Assembly (NCBI GenBank): GCA_947500415.1
Contig: CANMRT010000002.1
Coordinates: forward strand, 1,088,819-1,152,818
Direction: 5' to 3'
Source of the DNA: an uncultured Roseicyclus sp.
Lineage (GTDB): Bacteria; Pseudomonadota; Alphaproteobacteria; Rhodobacterales; Rhodobacteraceae
Length of the DNA: 64,000 nt
In this document: one piece after another, positions 52,172 to 61,862 of the stretch
Position numbering within the stretch: position 1 is the first letter of the stretch
Layout of the letters: the number at the start of each line of letters is the position of its first letter
Notes under the pieces: model-generated
What the model saw: the letters and a program-made list of their open reading frames with translations, nothing else
Database searches by the model: none
Told to the model about the DNA's origin: nothing
Translations under genes and position numbers: made by a program

Positions 52172-53388
52172 GCACGCCAACACTCGCCGACATGTTCCGC
52201 GTCTTCGGGCGCATCGGCCTCCTGTCTTTCGGTGGACCCGCTGCGCAAATCGCATTGATGCACAAGGAACTGGTTGAGGAGCGCCCCTGGCTGACCGAGC
52301 GCCAATACCTCAACGCGCTCAGCTTCTGCATGCTCCTGCCGGGACCTGAGGCGATGCAGCTCGCCACCTATGCAGGCTGGCGGATGCGCGGCACACTCGG
52401 CGGGCTCATCGCCGGGCTCCTCTTCGTGATCCCCGGCGCGCTCCTGATCCTCGCTCTGGCCTCCGCCTATGCGGCCTACGGCAATCTGCCGTGGGTGACG
52501 GCGGCTTTCCTCGGCATCAAGGCGACCGTGGTGGTGATCGTTTTGCAAGCCCTGCTGAAAGTATCGCGCAAAGCACTCAAAAGCCCCGTGGCCTACGCGC
52601 TGGCCCTCACCGCTTTCCTCGCCATCTTCGCGCTTGCCATACCGTTCCCCTTCATCATCGCCGCCGCCGCCTTGATCGGCGCAATCGCGATGCAGGGAGA
52701 GGCCGCCGCGCCCGTCCCCATCACCGTCTCGCCCGCCCGAACCCTCGGCACCATCGCCCTATGGGCTGCGCTTTGGATTACGCCGCTCGCAGGGCTTTGG
52801 TTGTTCGCCCCAACCCTCCTCGCAGACATAGCCACTTTCTTTTCCACCCTCGCCATCGTCACCTTCGGCGGCGCCTACGCGGTGCTCGCCTATATGGTGC
52901 AAGAGGTCGTGCAAGGCTACGGATGGCTCACCACCGGCCAAATGATGGACGCGTTGGGGCTCGCCGAAACCACCCCCGGCCCCCTGATCCTGGTGACGCA
53001 ATTCGTGGGCTTCCTGGCGGGCGAGCAATCCGGCGGCTGGGGCATGGGCGCGCTGGCGGCCCTCATCACGCTTTGGGTCACCTTCACACCCTGCTTCCTG
53101 TGGATCTTCGCAGGCGCGCCATACGTGGAATGGATCGCCACACGCCCCCGCTTGACCGGTGCGCTTCAGGGCATCACCGCAGCGGTTGTCGGGGTAATCG
53201 CGAACCTGTCGGTCTGGTTTGCCCTGAACCTGTGGTTCGCCGACGGCGTGCCCGCGCTGGACGGTCTCTCGATCCCCGCCCTCGCCCTTTCGGCCATCGC
53301 CGCTGCCCTGCTGCTCTGGCGCAAGATCGACCTGTTGCTCGTGCTGCCGATCATGGCAGTGGCAGGGATTGCGGCGTCGGTGATTTGA
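52168..53388 (+). CDS. chrA: Chromate transporter, CHR family
   Basis: A 406-residue inner-membrane protein with two CHR domains: FGRIGLLSFGGPAAQIALM at the start and VTFGGAYAVLAYMVQEVV with the GLAETTPGPLILVTQFVGFL segment in the second half. It extrudes chromate by anion or proton exchange; sulfate or other oxyanions may also be moved. Coupled to the rhodanese protein upstream. Confidence 0.9.
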   Translation: MSTPTLADMFRVFGRIGLLSFGGPAAQIALMHKELVEERPWLTERQYLNALSFCMLLPGPEAMQLATYAGWRMRGTLGGLIAGLLFVIPGALLILALASAYAAYGNLPWVTAAFLGIKATVVVIVLQALLKVSRKALKSPVAYALALTAFLAIFALAIPFPFIIAAAALIGAIAMQGEAAAPVPITVSPARTLGTIALWAALWITPLAGLWLFAPTLLADIATFFSTLAIVTFGGAYAVLAYMVQEVVQGYGWLTTGQMMDALGLAETTPGPLILVTQFVGFLAGEQSGGWGMGALAALITLWVTFTPCFLWIFAGAPYVEWIATRPRLTGALQGITAAVVGVIANLSVWFALNLWFADGVPALDGLSIPALALSAIAAALLLWRKIDLLLVLPIMAVAGIAASVI

Positions 53389-53489
53389 GGTGTTGACTCG
53401 GGGCAGGAGCCCGGTAAAAGGCGCGTCTCTACAAGACATTCGCGAGTGCGGCCCAGCCGCCCGCCCCGACAGATCGCAGGAGCCCGACT

Positions 53490-53657
53490 ATGGCGAAGCC
53501 AACCACCATTAAGATCCGCCTCAACTCGTCCGCGGGCACGGGCCACTTCTATGTGACCAAAAAGAACGCGCGCACGATGACCGAGAAAATGGTCGTACGA
53601 AAGTACGACCCCGTTGCGCGGAAGCATGTCGAATACAAGGAAGGCAAGATCAAGTAA
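53490..53657 (+). CDS. rpmG: 50S ribosomal protein L33
   Basis: A 55-residue protein matching L33 along its length ([48 protein letters not shown]). ATG at 53490 has AGGAGCCCG upstream. The zinc-binding cysteines of the C+ form are absent, which is the normal C- form for this group. Ends in its own terminator. Confidence 0.97.
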   Translation: MAKPTTIKIRLNSSAGTGHFYVTKKNARTMTEKMVVRKYDPVARKHVEYKEGKIK

Positions 53658-53682
53658 GATCACCCCCTTCCAGAAGACCGAC

Positions 53683-53718
53683 AAAAGGCCGCGCCGGGAA
53701 ACCGACGCGGCCTTTTTC
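53683..53718 (+). terminator. rpmG terminator
   Basis: AAAAGGCCGCG pairs with CGCGGCCTTTT around a 12-nt loop, followed by T residues, 26 bases after the rpmG stop. Confidence 0.9.
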
Positions 53719-53776
53719 TTTGTCCAAAGCCGAGTTTCTCGGCGGAGGGCGGCCCAACAAACAGGAGGACAGGGCC

Positions 53777-54283
53777 ATGGTAGACGAGATACTCATACGG
53801 ACCACCAGCGCGGCGGATCTGCCGGCCATCGATACGCTTCTGGGCGTATCCTACCCGGCGCTGCTGAAGGCGGATTATGCGCCGTCCATCCTCGTCACAT
53901 GTCTGCCGCTGATCACCCGCGCACGGCCGGACCTACTGCGCTCCGGCTCCTACTACATGGCTGAAGATGAAACCGGGAAAGCCTTGGCGGCAGGTGGCTG
54001 GACACACGGCGCACCGCAAGGCGGCGTCGGCCCCCGCGACGTGGGTCATATCCGCCATGTCGTGACGCACCCAGACGCCACGCGCAAAGGTCTCGCCCGG
54101 GCAATCCTGCAACGCAGCTTCGGCGCTGCGAAAGCCTCGGGCGTGCGCTGGATGATGTGCCAATCCACCCGCACGGCAGAGCCTTTCTACCGCGCCATGG
54201 GCTTTCAGCGGCGGGGCGAGATAGACATCCTGCTGCGCCCCGGCATCGCCTTTCCGGCGGTCGAGATGATCCGCGCGCTCTGA
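53777..54283 (+). CDS. GNAT-family acetyltransferase
   Basis: A 168-residue GNAT protein with RHVVTHPDATRKGLARAIL (acetyl-CoA pyrophosphate loop) and TRTAEPFYRAMGFQRRG (motif B). Start ATG 53777 is preceded by a good AGGAGGACAGGG. Cytoplasmic; substrate unknown. No operon partner. Confidence 0.85.
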   Translation: MVDEILIRTTSAADLPAIDTLLGVSYPALLKADYAPSILVTCLPLITRARPDLLRSGSYYMAEDETGKALAAGGWTHGAPQGGVGPRDVGHIRHVVTHPDATRKGLARAILQRSFGAAKASGVRWMMCQSTRTAEPFYRAMGFQRRGEIDILLRPGIAFPAVEMIRAL

Positions 54284-54474
54284 CTCGCGTCGTGCCCGGA
54301 TCACCGGCGGCCTGCGTGGATCTCTCCCCCGCGCGGGCCGCCCATCTTTGTTCCCGGAAAATGCCCGGCGGAGGCGAATGCAACACCCGCCTCAAACGAT
54401 GCGGCCTGACCTAAGCCGCTGCGGGGCGGGAGAGCGACGGGTGGGTGGGTGGGGTCGCTCTTCCGCCCCGTCCC

Positions 54475-55166
54475 TCACAGCTCGACACGCTCCATCACCT
54501 CCGGGTCCAACACCCGAACACCGGGCAACGCCGCTTTCAACGGCTCCGCCGATTGCTCCAGCAGCGGGAAGGTCTTGTAATGCACCGGGATCACGGTCTG
54601 AAACTTGAACAGTTTTGACGCCGCATAGGCTGCCCGCTTCATGTCCATCGTGAAATGCCCGCCGGCGCATAAAATCCCGATCTCAGGCGCATGAATATCC
54701 TGCAGAACGGTCATATCAGCCATCACATCCGTATCGCCCGAAACATAAACGGTGCGCCCCTCACCTTCGATCATGTAGCCCGCTGGATCACCTGCGTTTA
54801 CATCCGCCCATTGTGCGTCAGCGACGACGAATGCGCCGCGTTGACCATGGTGATCGCCACATCGCCAATCCGCACCGTGGCGCCCTTGTTGAACCCGACC
54901 GTTTCAACCCCATGCACATCCGCAAGAAACCCGGCAAGTTCCACGATGCCATAGAGCGTCACGCCCAACTCTTTCGCCATCTCCGCCACGCCCTCGGCAT
55001 GATCGAAATGCCCATGGGTCAGCAAAATGGCGCTTACCCCCTCCAACGCCTCGGCGCGCCTCTCATCGGGAAAGGACGGATTGCCTTCCAGCCACGGGTC
55101 GATCAGCAGCACGTCGCCCGCGATCTCCAACCGAATGCTTGCATGACCCAACCACGTATATCGCAT
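54475..55166 (-). pseudogene. Metal-dependent hydrolase (UPF0173, beta-lactamase fold), frameshifted
   Basis: Two frames together make one UPF0173 hydrolase. The first runs from ATG at 55166 (MRYTWLGHASIRLEIAGDV, metal motif THGHFDHAEG, MVNAAHSSS) to an early TAA at 54798. The second continues as DVNAGDPAGYMIEGEGRTVY with SGDTDVMADM, CAGGHFTMD and IPVHYKTFP, ending at 54475. The two meet in a TCG repeat (about 54819-54832), so a one-base loss or two-base gain explains the break. Either a recent frameshift or a sequencing error; if intact, it would be a complete enzyme of about 230 residues. Confidence 0.85.
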
Positions 55167-55290
55167 CGCTTTGCTCCCATTCTTTGCACTCTGCCAGCGT
55201 ATCGCGGCGCGGTGCCTATGCAACCACGCTTGAAGCCCCTGCCCGGCACCGCTAAACCCGGCGCGATCTGACAAAGGAAATCCGCCCCAA

Positions 55291-55578
55291 ATGTCCATCG
55301 ATACCGCCACCGCCGCAAAGGTCGCGAAACTGGCCCGGATCAAGGTCGAAGAGGCCGATCTTCCGGCCCTCGCGCAGGAATTCAACGCCATCCTCGGCTT
55401 CATCGAGCAACTCGAAGAAGTCGATGTTAAAGGCGTGGAACCCATGGTCTCCGTCACGCCACAACGCCTGAAACGGCGCGAGGATGTGGTCACGGACGGT
55501 AGCCAGCCCGCCAAGGTTCTGGCCAATGCGCCCGACGCGCGTGAAGGCTTCTTCTCGGTTCCGAAGGTGGTGGAATAA
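55291..55578 (+). CDS. gatC: Aspartyl/glutamyl-tRNA amidotransferase subunit C
   Basis: A 95-residue subunit of the amidotransferase that corrects misacylated Glu-tRNA(Gln) and Asp-tRNA(Asn). It shows [38 protein letters not shown] and the C-terminal [16 protein letters not shown], the segment that wraps GatA. AAGGA lies upstream of the ATG. It overlaps gatA by one base. Confidence 0.95.
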   Translation: MSIDTATAAKVAKLARIKVEEADLPALAQEFNAILGFIEQLEEVDVKGVEPMVSVTPQRLKRREDVVTDGSQPAKVLANAPDAREGFFSVPKVVE

Positions 55579-57062
55579 TGTCTGATCTGAACAAATTCAC
55601 CATCGCCGACGCCCGCGACGCCCTGCGCGCTGGCGAAGTCACCTCAACCGAGCTGACCGAAGCCTGCCTTTCGGCCATCGACGCCGCCGACAGCCTTGGT
55701 GCTTTCGCCCACAAAACGCCCGAGCTGGCGATGGAGCGCGCAAAGGCCGCCGACGCCCGCCTCAAAGCCGGTGACGCGCCGGACATGTGCGGCATTCCGG
55801 TCGGCATCAAGGATCTGTTCTGCACCGAAGGTGTGCCCTCGCAGGCCGCCTCTCGCATCCTTGAAGGCTTTAAGCCCGAGTACGAATCGACCGTTTCCGG
55901 CCAGTTGCGGGATGCGGGCGCGGTGATGCTAGGCAAGCTGAACATGGACGAATTCGCCATGGGCTCGTCCAACGAGACCTCTTACTACGGCAACGTTGTG
56001 AACCCCTGGCGTGCGGGCAATTCTGATGCCGCGCTAACACCGGGCGGCTCGTCGGGTGGCTCCGCCGCCGCCGTGGCCGCTGACCTGTGCATGGCCGCCA
56101 CCGGCACTGACACCGGCGGATCGATCCGCCAACCCGCCGCCTTCACCGGCACCGTGGGCCTGAAACCAACCTATGGCCGCTGCTCCCGCTGGGGCATCGT
56201 GGCCTTCGCCTCATCGCTGGATCAGGCGGGCCCGATGACCAAAACGGTGCGCGACGCCGCGATCATGGGTCACGCGATGATGGGCCATGACCCGAAAGAC
56301 AGCACGTCAGCCGATATGGCCGTGCCGGATTTCGAAGCCATGCTGACCGGCGACATCAAAGGAAAAGTCATTGGTATTCCAAAAGAATACCGCATGGACG
56401 GGATGCCAGATGAGATTGAGACGCTGTGGGCCGACGGCACTGCGATGCTAAAGGATGCAGGCGCCGAGATCCGCGACATCTCTTTGCCGCACACCAAATA
56501 CGCCCTGCCCGCCTACTACGTGATTGCGCCCGCCGAGGCCTCGTCAAACCTCGCCCGCTATGACGGCGTGCGCTTCGGCTACCGGGCCGAGATGGCTCCC
56601 GGCGATGGCATCACCGAGATGTACGAAAAAACCCGCGCCGAAGGCTTCGGGGCGGAGGTAAAACGCCGTGTTATGGTCGGCACCTACGTGCTGTCCGCGG
56701 GCTTCTACGACGCGTACTACAACCGGGCCCGCCGCGTGCGCGCCCTCATCAAACGCGACTTCGACGAAGTTTTTTCCGCAGGCGTCGACGCAATCCTGAC
56801 GCCCGCCACACCATCCGCTGCGTTCGAACTCGGCAAGGAAGTGAGCGACCCGGTTGAAATGTACCTCAACGACGTCTTCACCGTGACCGTGAACCTCGCG
56901 GGCTTGCCTGGTGTGGCGGTGCCCACGGGCCTCGACCGCAACGGCTTGCCCTTGGGTCTTCAGCTGATCGGACGGCCGTGGGAGGAGGGCGAATTGCTCA
57001 ACACCGCTTATGCGCTGGAATCCGCCGCAGGCTTTGTGGAAAAGCCCGCACGTTGGTGGTAG
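55578..57062 (+). CDS. gatA: Aspartyl/glutamyl-tRNA amidotransferase subunit A
   Basis: The 494-residue amidase subunit, which releases ammonia from glutamine for the GatB-catalysed step. The Ser-cisSer-Lys triad lies in [23 protein letters not shown] and [15 protein letters not shown]. Normal length. gatB is not in this window. It follows gatC with a one-base overlap. Confidence 0.96.
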   Translation: MSDLNKFTIADARDALRAGEVTSTELTEACLSAIDAADSLGAFAHKTPELAMERAKAADARLKAGDAPDMCGIPVGIKDLFCTEGVPSQAASRILEGFKPEYESTVSGQLRDAGAVMLGKLNMDEFAMGSSNETSYYGNVVNPWRAGNSDAALTPGGSSGGSAAAVAADLCMAATGTDTGGSIRQPAAFTGTVGLKPTYGRCSRWGIVAFASSLDQAGPMTKTVRDAAIMGHAMMGHDPKDSTSADMAVPDFEAMLTGDIKGKVIGIPKEYRMDGMPDEIETLWADGTAMLKDAGAEIRDISLPHTKYALPAYYVIAPAEASSNLARYDGVRFGYRAEMAPGDGITEMYEKTRAEGFGAEVKRRVMVGTYVLSAGFYDAYYNRARRVRALIKRDFDEVFSAGVDAILTPATPSAAFELGKEVSDPVEMYLNDVFTVTVNLAGLPGVAVPTGLDRNGLPLGLQLIGRPWEEGELLNTAYALESAAGFVEKPARWW

Positions 57063-57099
57063 GTTGTGCGGCAACGAGACGAATGAGGCGAGTAAAGTG

Positions 57100-57747
57100 A
57101 TGGTGTCCCCCCGTAATACGGTGCGTATCTTGGCCTGTGCCGTGTTGGCCCTTGGGGCTTGCACAGGCGTGCCAAACGATGTCTCGCCCGGTTTGCAGCA
57201 GCAAACCAATCTGGGGCCCGTTGGGCAGCGACCCACGAATGGCCAGATCTCGGCCACCCCCTTCGATCCAGGCACGCCCCAAGCGGGTGCGACGGGTCCG
57301 TTCAATCCCGACAGCATCGAAGGCATCGCAGCCGGTGCCATCGCGGAGGCCGAACAGGCCAATGCAACGGGCGGCGGCGTCTTTGACAATATCCAGCCGC
57401 AGACCGCGGCTGATGCCCTCCCTCCGCCGATTATCCCGCGTGTTGCAGCCTTCGCCATCCGCACGACGCATCAGCCGGGGCAACGCCAATGGCGGCGCAA
57501 TCCGTTCCGGCGCGACAATGGTGCTGAATGCGCAGCGTTTGAAAGCCGCGATCTGGCCCAGGATGCCTTCCTGCGTGATGGCGGGCCTGAGCGTGACCCC
57601 AACGGCCTCGACCCCGATGGCGACGGTTTTGTCTGTGGCTTTGACCCCTCGGGTTATCGCGCCGATGCGGCGGCGGCCAATGCGCCTGCGCCCATCCCGC
57701 AATTCGATACCGAGGCGCTGCAGTTCTCCGCCGGAGCCACGGACTGA
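57100..57747 (+). CDS. Lipoprotein with Excalibur-like calcium-binding domain
   Basis: A 215-residue exported protein. The signal ends in the lipobox LGAC, so it is probably a lipoprotein. After a Gly/Pro/Gln-rich low-complexity stretch, the segment ECAAFESRDLAQDAFLRD, then DPNGLDPDGDGFVCGFDP, matches the Excalibur domain, with its Cys pair and calcium-type DxDxDG loop. The tail is Ala/Pro-rich. Likely at the envelope; function unknown. ATG 57100 was chosen because a signal peptide follows directly. Confidence 0.8.
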   Translation: MVSPRNTVRILACAVLALGACTGVPNDVSPGLQQQTNLGPVGQRPTNGQISATPFDPGTPQAGATGPFNPDSIEGIAAGAIAEAEQANATGGGVFDNIQPQTAADALPPPIIPRVAAFAIRTTHQPGQRQWRRNPFRRDNGAECAAFESRDLAQDAFLRDGGPERDPNGLDPDGDGFVCGFDPSGYRADAAAANAPAPIPQFDTEALQFSAGATD

Positions 57748-57752
57748 TCCCG

Positions 57753-58430
57753 TTGAAAAGCCCAAATTTCGGCGAACGGCGAAATGGCCTGCGCCCGGAA
57801 TTGGTGGTGATCCACTACACCGCGATGAAGGATTGTGCGTCTGCCGCCCGGGCCTTGTGCGATCCTGAGCGTGAGGTTTCAGCCCATTACCTGATTGGTC
57901 GTGATGGTGAGGTTCTAGAACTCGTCGATCCCGACATGCGCGCCTGGCATGCCGGAAAGGGCGAATGGTGCGGTGCGGATGACGTGAACTCGCGCTCCAT
58001 CGGGATCGAGCTGGACAATGACGGGATGTCCCCCTTCTCCGCTCCGCTCATGGAGGCGCTGGAACAGCTTCTCCTCGGCCCTTCGGGCCTCCTTGCAGCT
58101 TATGGGATTAAGCCGCAGGGCGTGATTGGCCATTCCGACATGGCCCCGGGCCGCAAAATCGATCCCGGGCGACGGTTTGATTGGAAGCGGCTGGCGCGAC
58201 AGGGCGCGGCGGTCTGGTCTGAGGCAGTGGGCGATGTGGTTGATGCGACGGCCTTCCGGCGCGATGCAATGGCCTTTGGCTATGGCGAAATGGACGATGA
58301 TCTGCTGCTGGAGGTCGTGCGGATGCGCTTCAGGCCATGGGCGCACGGGCCCCTTGATGGCACCGATTGCGCGATAATGGCGGATCTGTCCAAACGGTTC
58401 GGGGTTGATCGGGACGTGGCGGGCGCGTAG
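57753..58430 (+). CDS. N-acetylmuramoyl-L-alanine amidase, Amidase_2 family
   Basis: A 225-residue peptidoglycan amidase. Zinc ligands are in VVIHYTAM (first His), AWHAGKGEW and GHSDMAPGRKIDPG. The family cleaves the amide between MurNAc and L-Ala during cell-wall turnover. No signal peptide is visible. The start is TTG at 57753 without a good Shine-Dalgarno, but SPNFGERRNG is the conserved N-terminus, so the start is close. It follows the Excalibur lipoprotein gene by five bases. Confidence 0.87.
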   Translation: MKSPNFGERRNGLRPELVVIHYTAMKDCASAARALCDPEREVSAHYLIGRDGEVLELVDPDMRAWHAGKGEWCGADDVNSRSIGIELDNDGMSPFSAPLMEALEQLLLGPSGLLAAYGIKPQGVIGHSDMAPGRKIDPGRRFDWKRLARQGAAVWSEAVGDVVDATAFRRDAMAFGYGEMDDDLLLEVVRMRFRPWAHGPLDGTDCAIMADLSKRFGVDRDVAGA

Positions 58431-58439
58431 AGCGAGCCT

Positions 58440-58888
58440 CGCGCGGAGGGCTGGATGGCCGCGGCGTGATATTTGCTCTGCACAAGGACCGGGGCCGTTC
58501 TCGTGACCTTTTCTTTGAAAAGGCACTGCTACGGCTGGCGCGACTTTGCACAGCAAAGATCGCGCCGAGGAAAGTCCGGACTCCCTGAAGAAACGGTGCC
58601 GGGTAACGCCCGGGCGGAGCAATCCGACGGAGAGCGCCACAGAGAACAGACACCTGCACATGTGTAGGAATGGTGAAACGGTGGGGTAAGGCCCACCGGG
58701 GGGCTGGCAACAGCCCTCGCATGGCAAGCCCCACCGGGAGCAATGCCGAATAGGGACCGCACGATGGGGGCTTCACTCCGCGGTCCGGGTTGGCAGCTAG
58801 AGTGGCCCGGCAACGGGTCGCCGAGAGGAATGGTCATCCAGAGGGGTTCGCCCCTTGGACAAAATCCGGCTTACAGGCCCTCCGCGCG
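58440..58888 (+). ncRNA. rnpB: RNase P RNA, type A
   Basis: The conserved core is present: GAGGAAAGTCCGGACTCC (CR I, about 58562-58579), AGAGGAATGGTCATCC, and ACAAAATCCGGCTTACAG near the 3' end. The ends pair exactly as P1: CGCGCGGAGGGC at 58440-58451 with GCCCTCCGCGCG at 58877-58888. P2 forms between GGATGGCC and GGTCATCC. The RNA processes tRNA 5' ends with the protein RnpA. A run of eight T follows the 3' end. At about 449 nt it is longer than the E. coli RNA because of a large P3 region. Confidence 0.96.
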
Positions 58889-58896
58889 TTTTTTTT
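58889..58896 (+). terminator. Oligo-T tract after rnpB
   Basis: Eight T residues directly follow the P1 strand GCCCTCCGCGCG, so transcription probably ends here, with the GC-rich 3' strand of rnpB serving as the stem side. Confidence 0.65.
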
Positions 58897-58904
58897 GAGT
58901 ATTT

Positions 58905-58997
58905 ATCGCGGCGTTGCCGCGATTGGGGGCGCTGCCCCCCGCGCGCGGCCCTGAAAGACCGCAGGCTCCCCCGGGAGTATGTTTGAATCAAGGAAGA
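58905..58997. repeat. Rhodobacterales intergenic repeat cluster, copy 2
   Basis: Three elements in a row between rnpB and the deaminase gene: the perfect hairpin ATCGCGGC-GTT-GCCGCGAT (58905-58923), the perfect hairpin GGGGGC-GCT-GCCCCC (58925-58939), and CTCCCCCGGGAGTATG with a purine-rich tail at about 58966-58997, like the copy at 38562-38616. Typical palindromic intergenic repeats of this order. Confidence 0.65.
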
Positions 58998-59009
58998 GGG
59001 GGCTTCAGG

Positions 59010-59459
59010 CTACCGGCGCGCGGCAAAGAAATCGCTGAGCAGTTTGGAGGCCTCCGCCTCATGCAGGCCCGCATAGACTTCCGGCCGGTGATGCGCCTGC
59101 GGGTGGTCGAAGACGCGCGGTCCCTGGGCCACGCCACCGGACTTGGGATCAGGGGCGGCATAGTAGAGTTTCGCGAGGCGGGCCGCCGCAATGGCACCGG
59201 CGCAGGCGGGGCACGGCTCCAAAGTGACCCAAAGCGCACAATCGGTCAGGCGTTCGCTTTCCAGCGCAGCGCAGGCAGCACGGATCGCCAGCATCTCAGC
59301 GTGGGCCGTGGGATCGTTAAGCTCGCGCGTGCGATTGCCGGCGCGTGCAATCACCACGCCGTCTTTGACCACCACGGCACCTACCGGCACCTCGCCGCGC
59401 ACACCCGCCGCGCGGGCCTCAGCCAAGGCATCCTCCATGAAATCCGTGAATTGCGTCAT
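59010..59459 (-). CDS. tadA: tRNA adenosine(34) deaminase
   Basis: A 149-residue zinc deaminase that converts the wobble A34 of tRNA-Arg to inosine. The zinc site is H53-A-E55 in TAHAEMLAI and P82-C83-x-x-C86 in EPCPACAG. ATG 59459 was chosen because the deaminase fold starts here; upstream residues lack similarity. It is divergent from the RluB-type gene. A guanine or cytosine deaminase is a less likely reading. Confidence 0.88.
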   Translation of the reverse strand: MTQFTDFMEDALAEARAAGVRGEVPVGAVVVKDGVVIARAGNRTRELNDPTAHAEMLAIRAACAALESERLTDCALWVTLEPCPACAGAIAAARLAKLYYAAPDPKSGGVAQGPRVFDHPQAHHRPEVYAGLHEAEASKLLSDFFAARR

Positions 59460-59512
59460 GTCGGCAGTGGTTGCCGCTTTCGCGGGCGCTGTCAAACCTG
59501 TAGGTGCTCCCC

Positions 59513-60370
59513 ATGGTTGACGGTGATCGCATAGCAAAAGTTCTAAGCCGCGCGGGCGTGGCCTCGCGCCGGGAGGCCGAGCGCATGATCGAGGCGGGCC
59601 GCATCTCGGTGAATGGCAAGGTCATCGAAAGCCCTGCCTTGAACGTCACCGACAACGACAAGATCCTTGTCGATGACGCGCCCCTGCCCGAGCTCGAACG
59701 CCCCCGCCTTTGGCTCTACCACAAGCCAAGCGGTCTGGTGACGAGTGCGTCTGACGAGAAAGGTCGCAAGACCGTTTTCGATGATCTGCCCCCCGAAATG
59801 CCGCGCGTAATGTCCGTAGGGCGGCTCGACCTGACCTCGGAAGGGCTACTGCTTCTAACCAATGACGGCGGCATCAAACGCAAGCTGGAGCTTCCCTCCA
59901 CCGGATGGGTCCGAAAATATCGCGTGCGCATCAAGGGCGCGCCGAAGGATGAACACTTCGCCCCCCTCCGCAAGGGGATGGTCATCGAGGGCGAACGCTT
60001 CCAACCAATGGACATCACCTTCGATCGACAGCAGGGCGCGAACGCCTGGGTCACGATCGGCCTGCGCGAGGGCAAGAACCGCGAAATTCGCCGCGCCATG
60101 CAAGAAATCGGGCTGACCGTGAACCGCCTGATCCGCATCTCTTACGGGCCGTTCCGCCTGGGCCAGCTCAAGGCGTCCGAAGTGGAAGAAGTCCGCCCCC
60201 GCGTGCTCCGCGATCAATTGGGGCTGGAGGCCGCGACCGAAGGCCATGCTGAGGCGAAGGCCAAACCCCCACGTCGCAAGAAGCCAGCGGGCGCGGCCAA
60301 GCCAGGCGTGTCACTCCGCAAGAAGGGCGCTAAGCCCCCTCGTCGGGGCTCTCGTCCTCCTCAAGGCTGA
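59513..60370 (+). CDS. rluB: Pseudouridine synthase, RluB type
   Basis: A 285-residue synthase of the RsuA/RluB family. The N-terminal S4 domain ([20 protein letters not shown]) binds rRNA, and the catalytic Asp lies in [17 protein letters not shown]. The C-terminal 50 residues are Lys/Arg/Pro-rich and probably unstructured RNA-binding tail. RluB modifies 23S rRNA U2605 in E. coli. The 3' end overlaps yciB, on the other strand, by 41 bases. Confidence 0.88.
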   Translation: MVDGDRIAKVLSRAGVASRREAERMIEAGRISVNGKVIESPALNVTDNDKILVDDAPLPELERPRLWLYHKPSGLVTSASDEKGRKTVFDDLPPEMPRVMSVGRLDLTSEGLLLLTNDGGIKRKLELPSTGWVRKYRVRIKGAPKDEHFAPLRKGMVIEGERFQPMDITFDRQQGANAWVTIGLREGKNREIRRAMQEIGLTVNRLIRISYGPFRLGQLKASEVEEVRPRVLRDQLGLEAATEGHAEAKAKPPRRKKPAGAAKPGVSLRKKGAKPPRRGSRPPQG

Positions 60371-60950
60371 ACCGCTCGATCAGCGGGGCCTGGGACATGA
60401 AGACGATGAACAGGAACGCGGGCAGCACGAAGGTCTCGAACGTCACCCAAAAGCGGTCCGTCTGCGTGCGCCAGATCACTTCGTTGGCCACCCCCATGGC
60501 TACAAAAGCCAGCGCCAGCCGCTTGGTCATAATCATCCAGCCTTCATCCGCCATGGGCAACCGGTCCCCCATCAGGAATTTCAGGTAAGACTGCCCCCGC
60601 GCCAGCCCGATGCCGAGCATGACCGCGAAGAAGGCGTAGACAATCGTGGTCTTCATCTTGAAGAACTGCGGGTCATTGAACCACACCGTCAGCGCCCCGA
60701 AGAACACCACCAAGATCGCCGTAAACACCTGAATACGTGAGATAACGCCGGTCAGCTTCCACAGAATCGCCGTCGTGGTCAGCAGGATCGGCACGAAGAC
60801 CGCGGTGGCGATGATGAAGCCATCGTACTCTGTCCCGGCGACGTTCACCGTTGTGTCTTCCAAGCGCAGATAGGCGATGAAGAACAGGATCGGCGGGCCA
60901 AGTTCGAGGGCGTTTTTCAGCCAGGGATTTATAGGGCGTTCGTCTGGCAT
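60330..60950 (-). CDS. yciB: Inner-membrane protein YciB (septation protein A family)
   Basis: A 206-residue protein with five or six helices; markers are [29 protein letters not shown] and [19 protein letters not shown]. The family affects cell envelope and division; its biochemical role is unclear. The 3' end runs 41 bases into the convergent rluB gene. Start ATG at 60950; the DMT transporter gene ends nine bases upstream. Confidence 0.92.
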   Translation of the reverse strand: MPDERPINPWLKNALELGPPILFFIAYLRLEDTTVNVAGTEYDGFIIATAVFVPILLTTTAILWKLTGVISRIQVFTAILVVFFGALTVWFNDPQFFKMKTTIVYAFFAVMLGIGLARGQSYLKFLMGDRLPMADEGWMIMTKRLALAFVAMGVANEVIWRTQTDRFWVTFETFVLPAFLFIVFMSQAPLIERFSLEEDESPDEGA

Positions 60951-60959
60951 GTCTGCTCC

Positions 60960-61862
60960 TTAACCACCCACCTCAACTATCACCGCACCCGCCGCGATCA
61001 ACCCCATCAAGGCCACGCGCGCCGGACCGACCGTCTCTTTCAGGAACAGCCAGCCGATGAGTGCCGCAAAAACGGTTGAGGTTTCGCGTAACACGGCCGC
61101 CTCGCCCACCTGATCCAGCCGCGTCGCCAACATGACCGAGCCAAAGGAGAACGGCGCGATGATCCCGCCCGCAATCCCGCGCAACGCTAATGGGCCAAGG
61201 GGCGGGCGCTCGTCCATCCGCAGGTAGAACCGCAGCGCGAGGAAGGGGAACAACAACCCGTCAATGAAGAAAAACCACGCGAGGAAAGTGAACGGATCCG
61301 CCGTGGCGCGGATCCCGTAAGCGTCGAACGTGGTGTAAAGCGCCACAAACAATCCAGTCAGCACCGCGAAACCCAACGCGGGCACCAGCGTATCCCGCGC
61401 TACCGTGATCCGCGCCATGTTGTAGGCGGCCAGCCCATAGAGGCCAGCCAACAGCACGATCACCCCCAACCATTGGACACCGTTGAACGTCTCGCCGAAC
61501 AAAAGCCACGCACCGATGATCGTGAAGAGCGGCCCCGTACCGCGCATGACTGGGTAGACGACCGTGTAAGCCCCCCGCCGGAAGGAGCTTAGGACCGCCC
61601 ATTTGTAGGGCACATGGATCACGAAAACGCCCAGGAAAATCAGCCACATATGCGGCTCGGGCCAGGGCACAACGAAAAAGGCGAACGGGGCGGCCATCAG
61701 CCAGTAGCAGATATCGATCACACCGCGCGCCAGCAGCGGATCGTGGCGGCCCTTTTGCAACGCGCCAAAGACGGCGTGCAGTAGGGCGGCGAGCAATGCG
61801 AGGGCGAGCGCCACCGTAGCACCGGCTTCCGTCCCCTCGATGCTCTGGATCCAGTCGCTCAC
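60960..61862 (-). CDS. EamA/DMT-family transporter
   Basis: A 300-residue ten-helix protein with two EamA repeats (ALALLAALLHAVFGALQKG; second repeat from about residue 150, ending LIGWLFLKETVGPARVALMG). GTG start at 61862, abutting the stop of the upstream secreted protein gene, so they share a transcript. Substrate unknown. Confidence 0.87.
   Translation of the reverse strand: MSDWIQSIEGTEAGATVALALALLAALLHAVFGALQKGRHDPLLARGVIDICYWLMAAPFAFFVVPWPEPHMWLIFLGVFVIHVPYKWAVLSSFRRGAYTVVYPVMRGTGPLFTIIGAWLLFGETFNGVQWLGVIVLLAGLYGLAAYNMARITVARDTLVPALGFAVLTGLFVALYTTFDAYGIRATADPFTFLAWFFFIDGLLFPFLALRFYLRMDERPPLGPLALRGIAGGIIAPFSFGSVMLATRLDQVGEAAVLRETSTVFAALIGWLFLKETVGPARVALMGLIAAGAVIVEVGG

Noticed and set aside
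54284..54474. Possible gene in the gap after the GNAT gene
   Set aside because: Open frames here are short, with no ribosome site or protein-like pattern.
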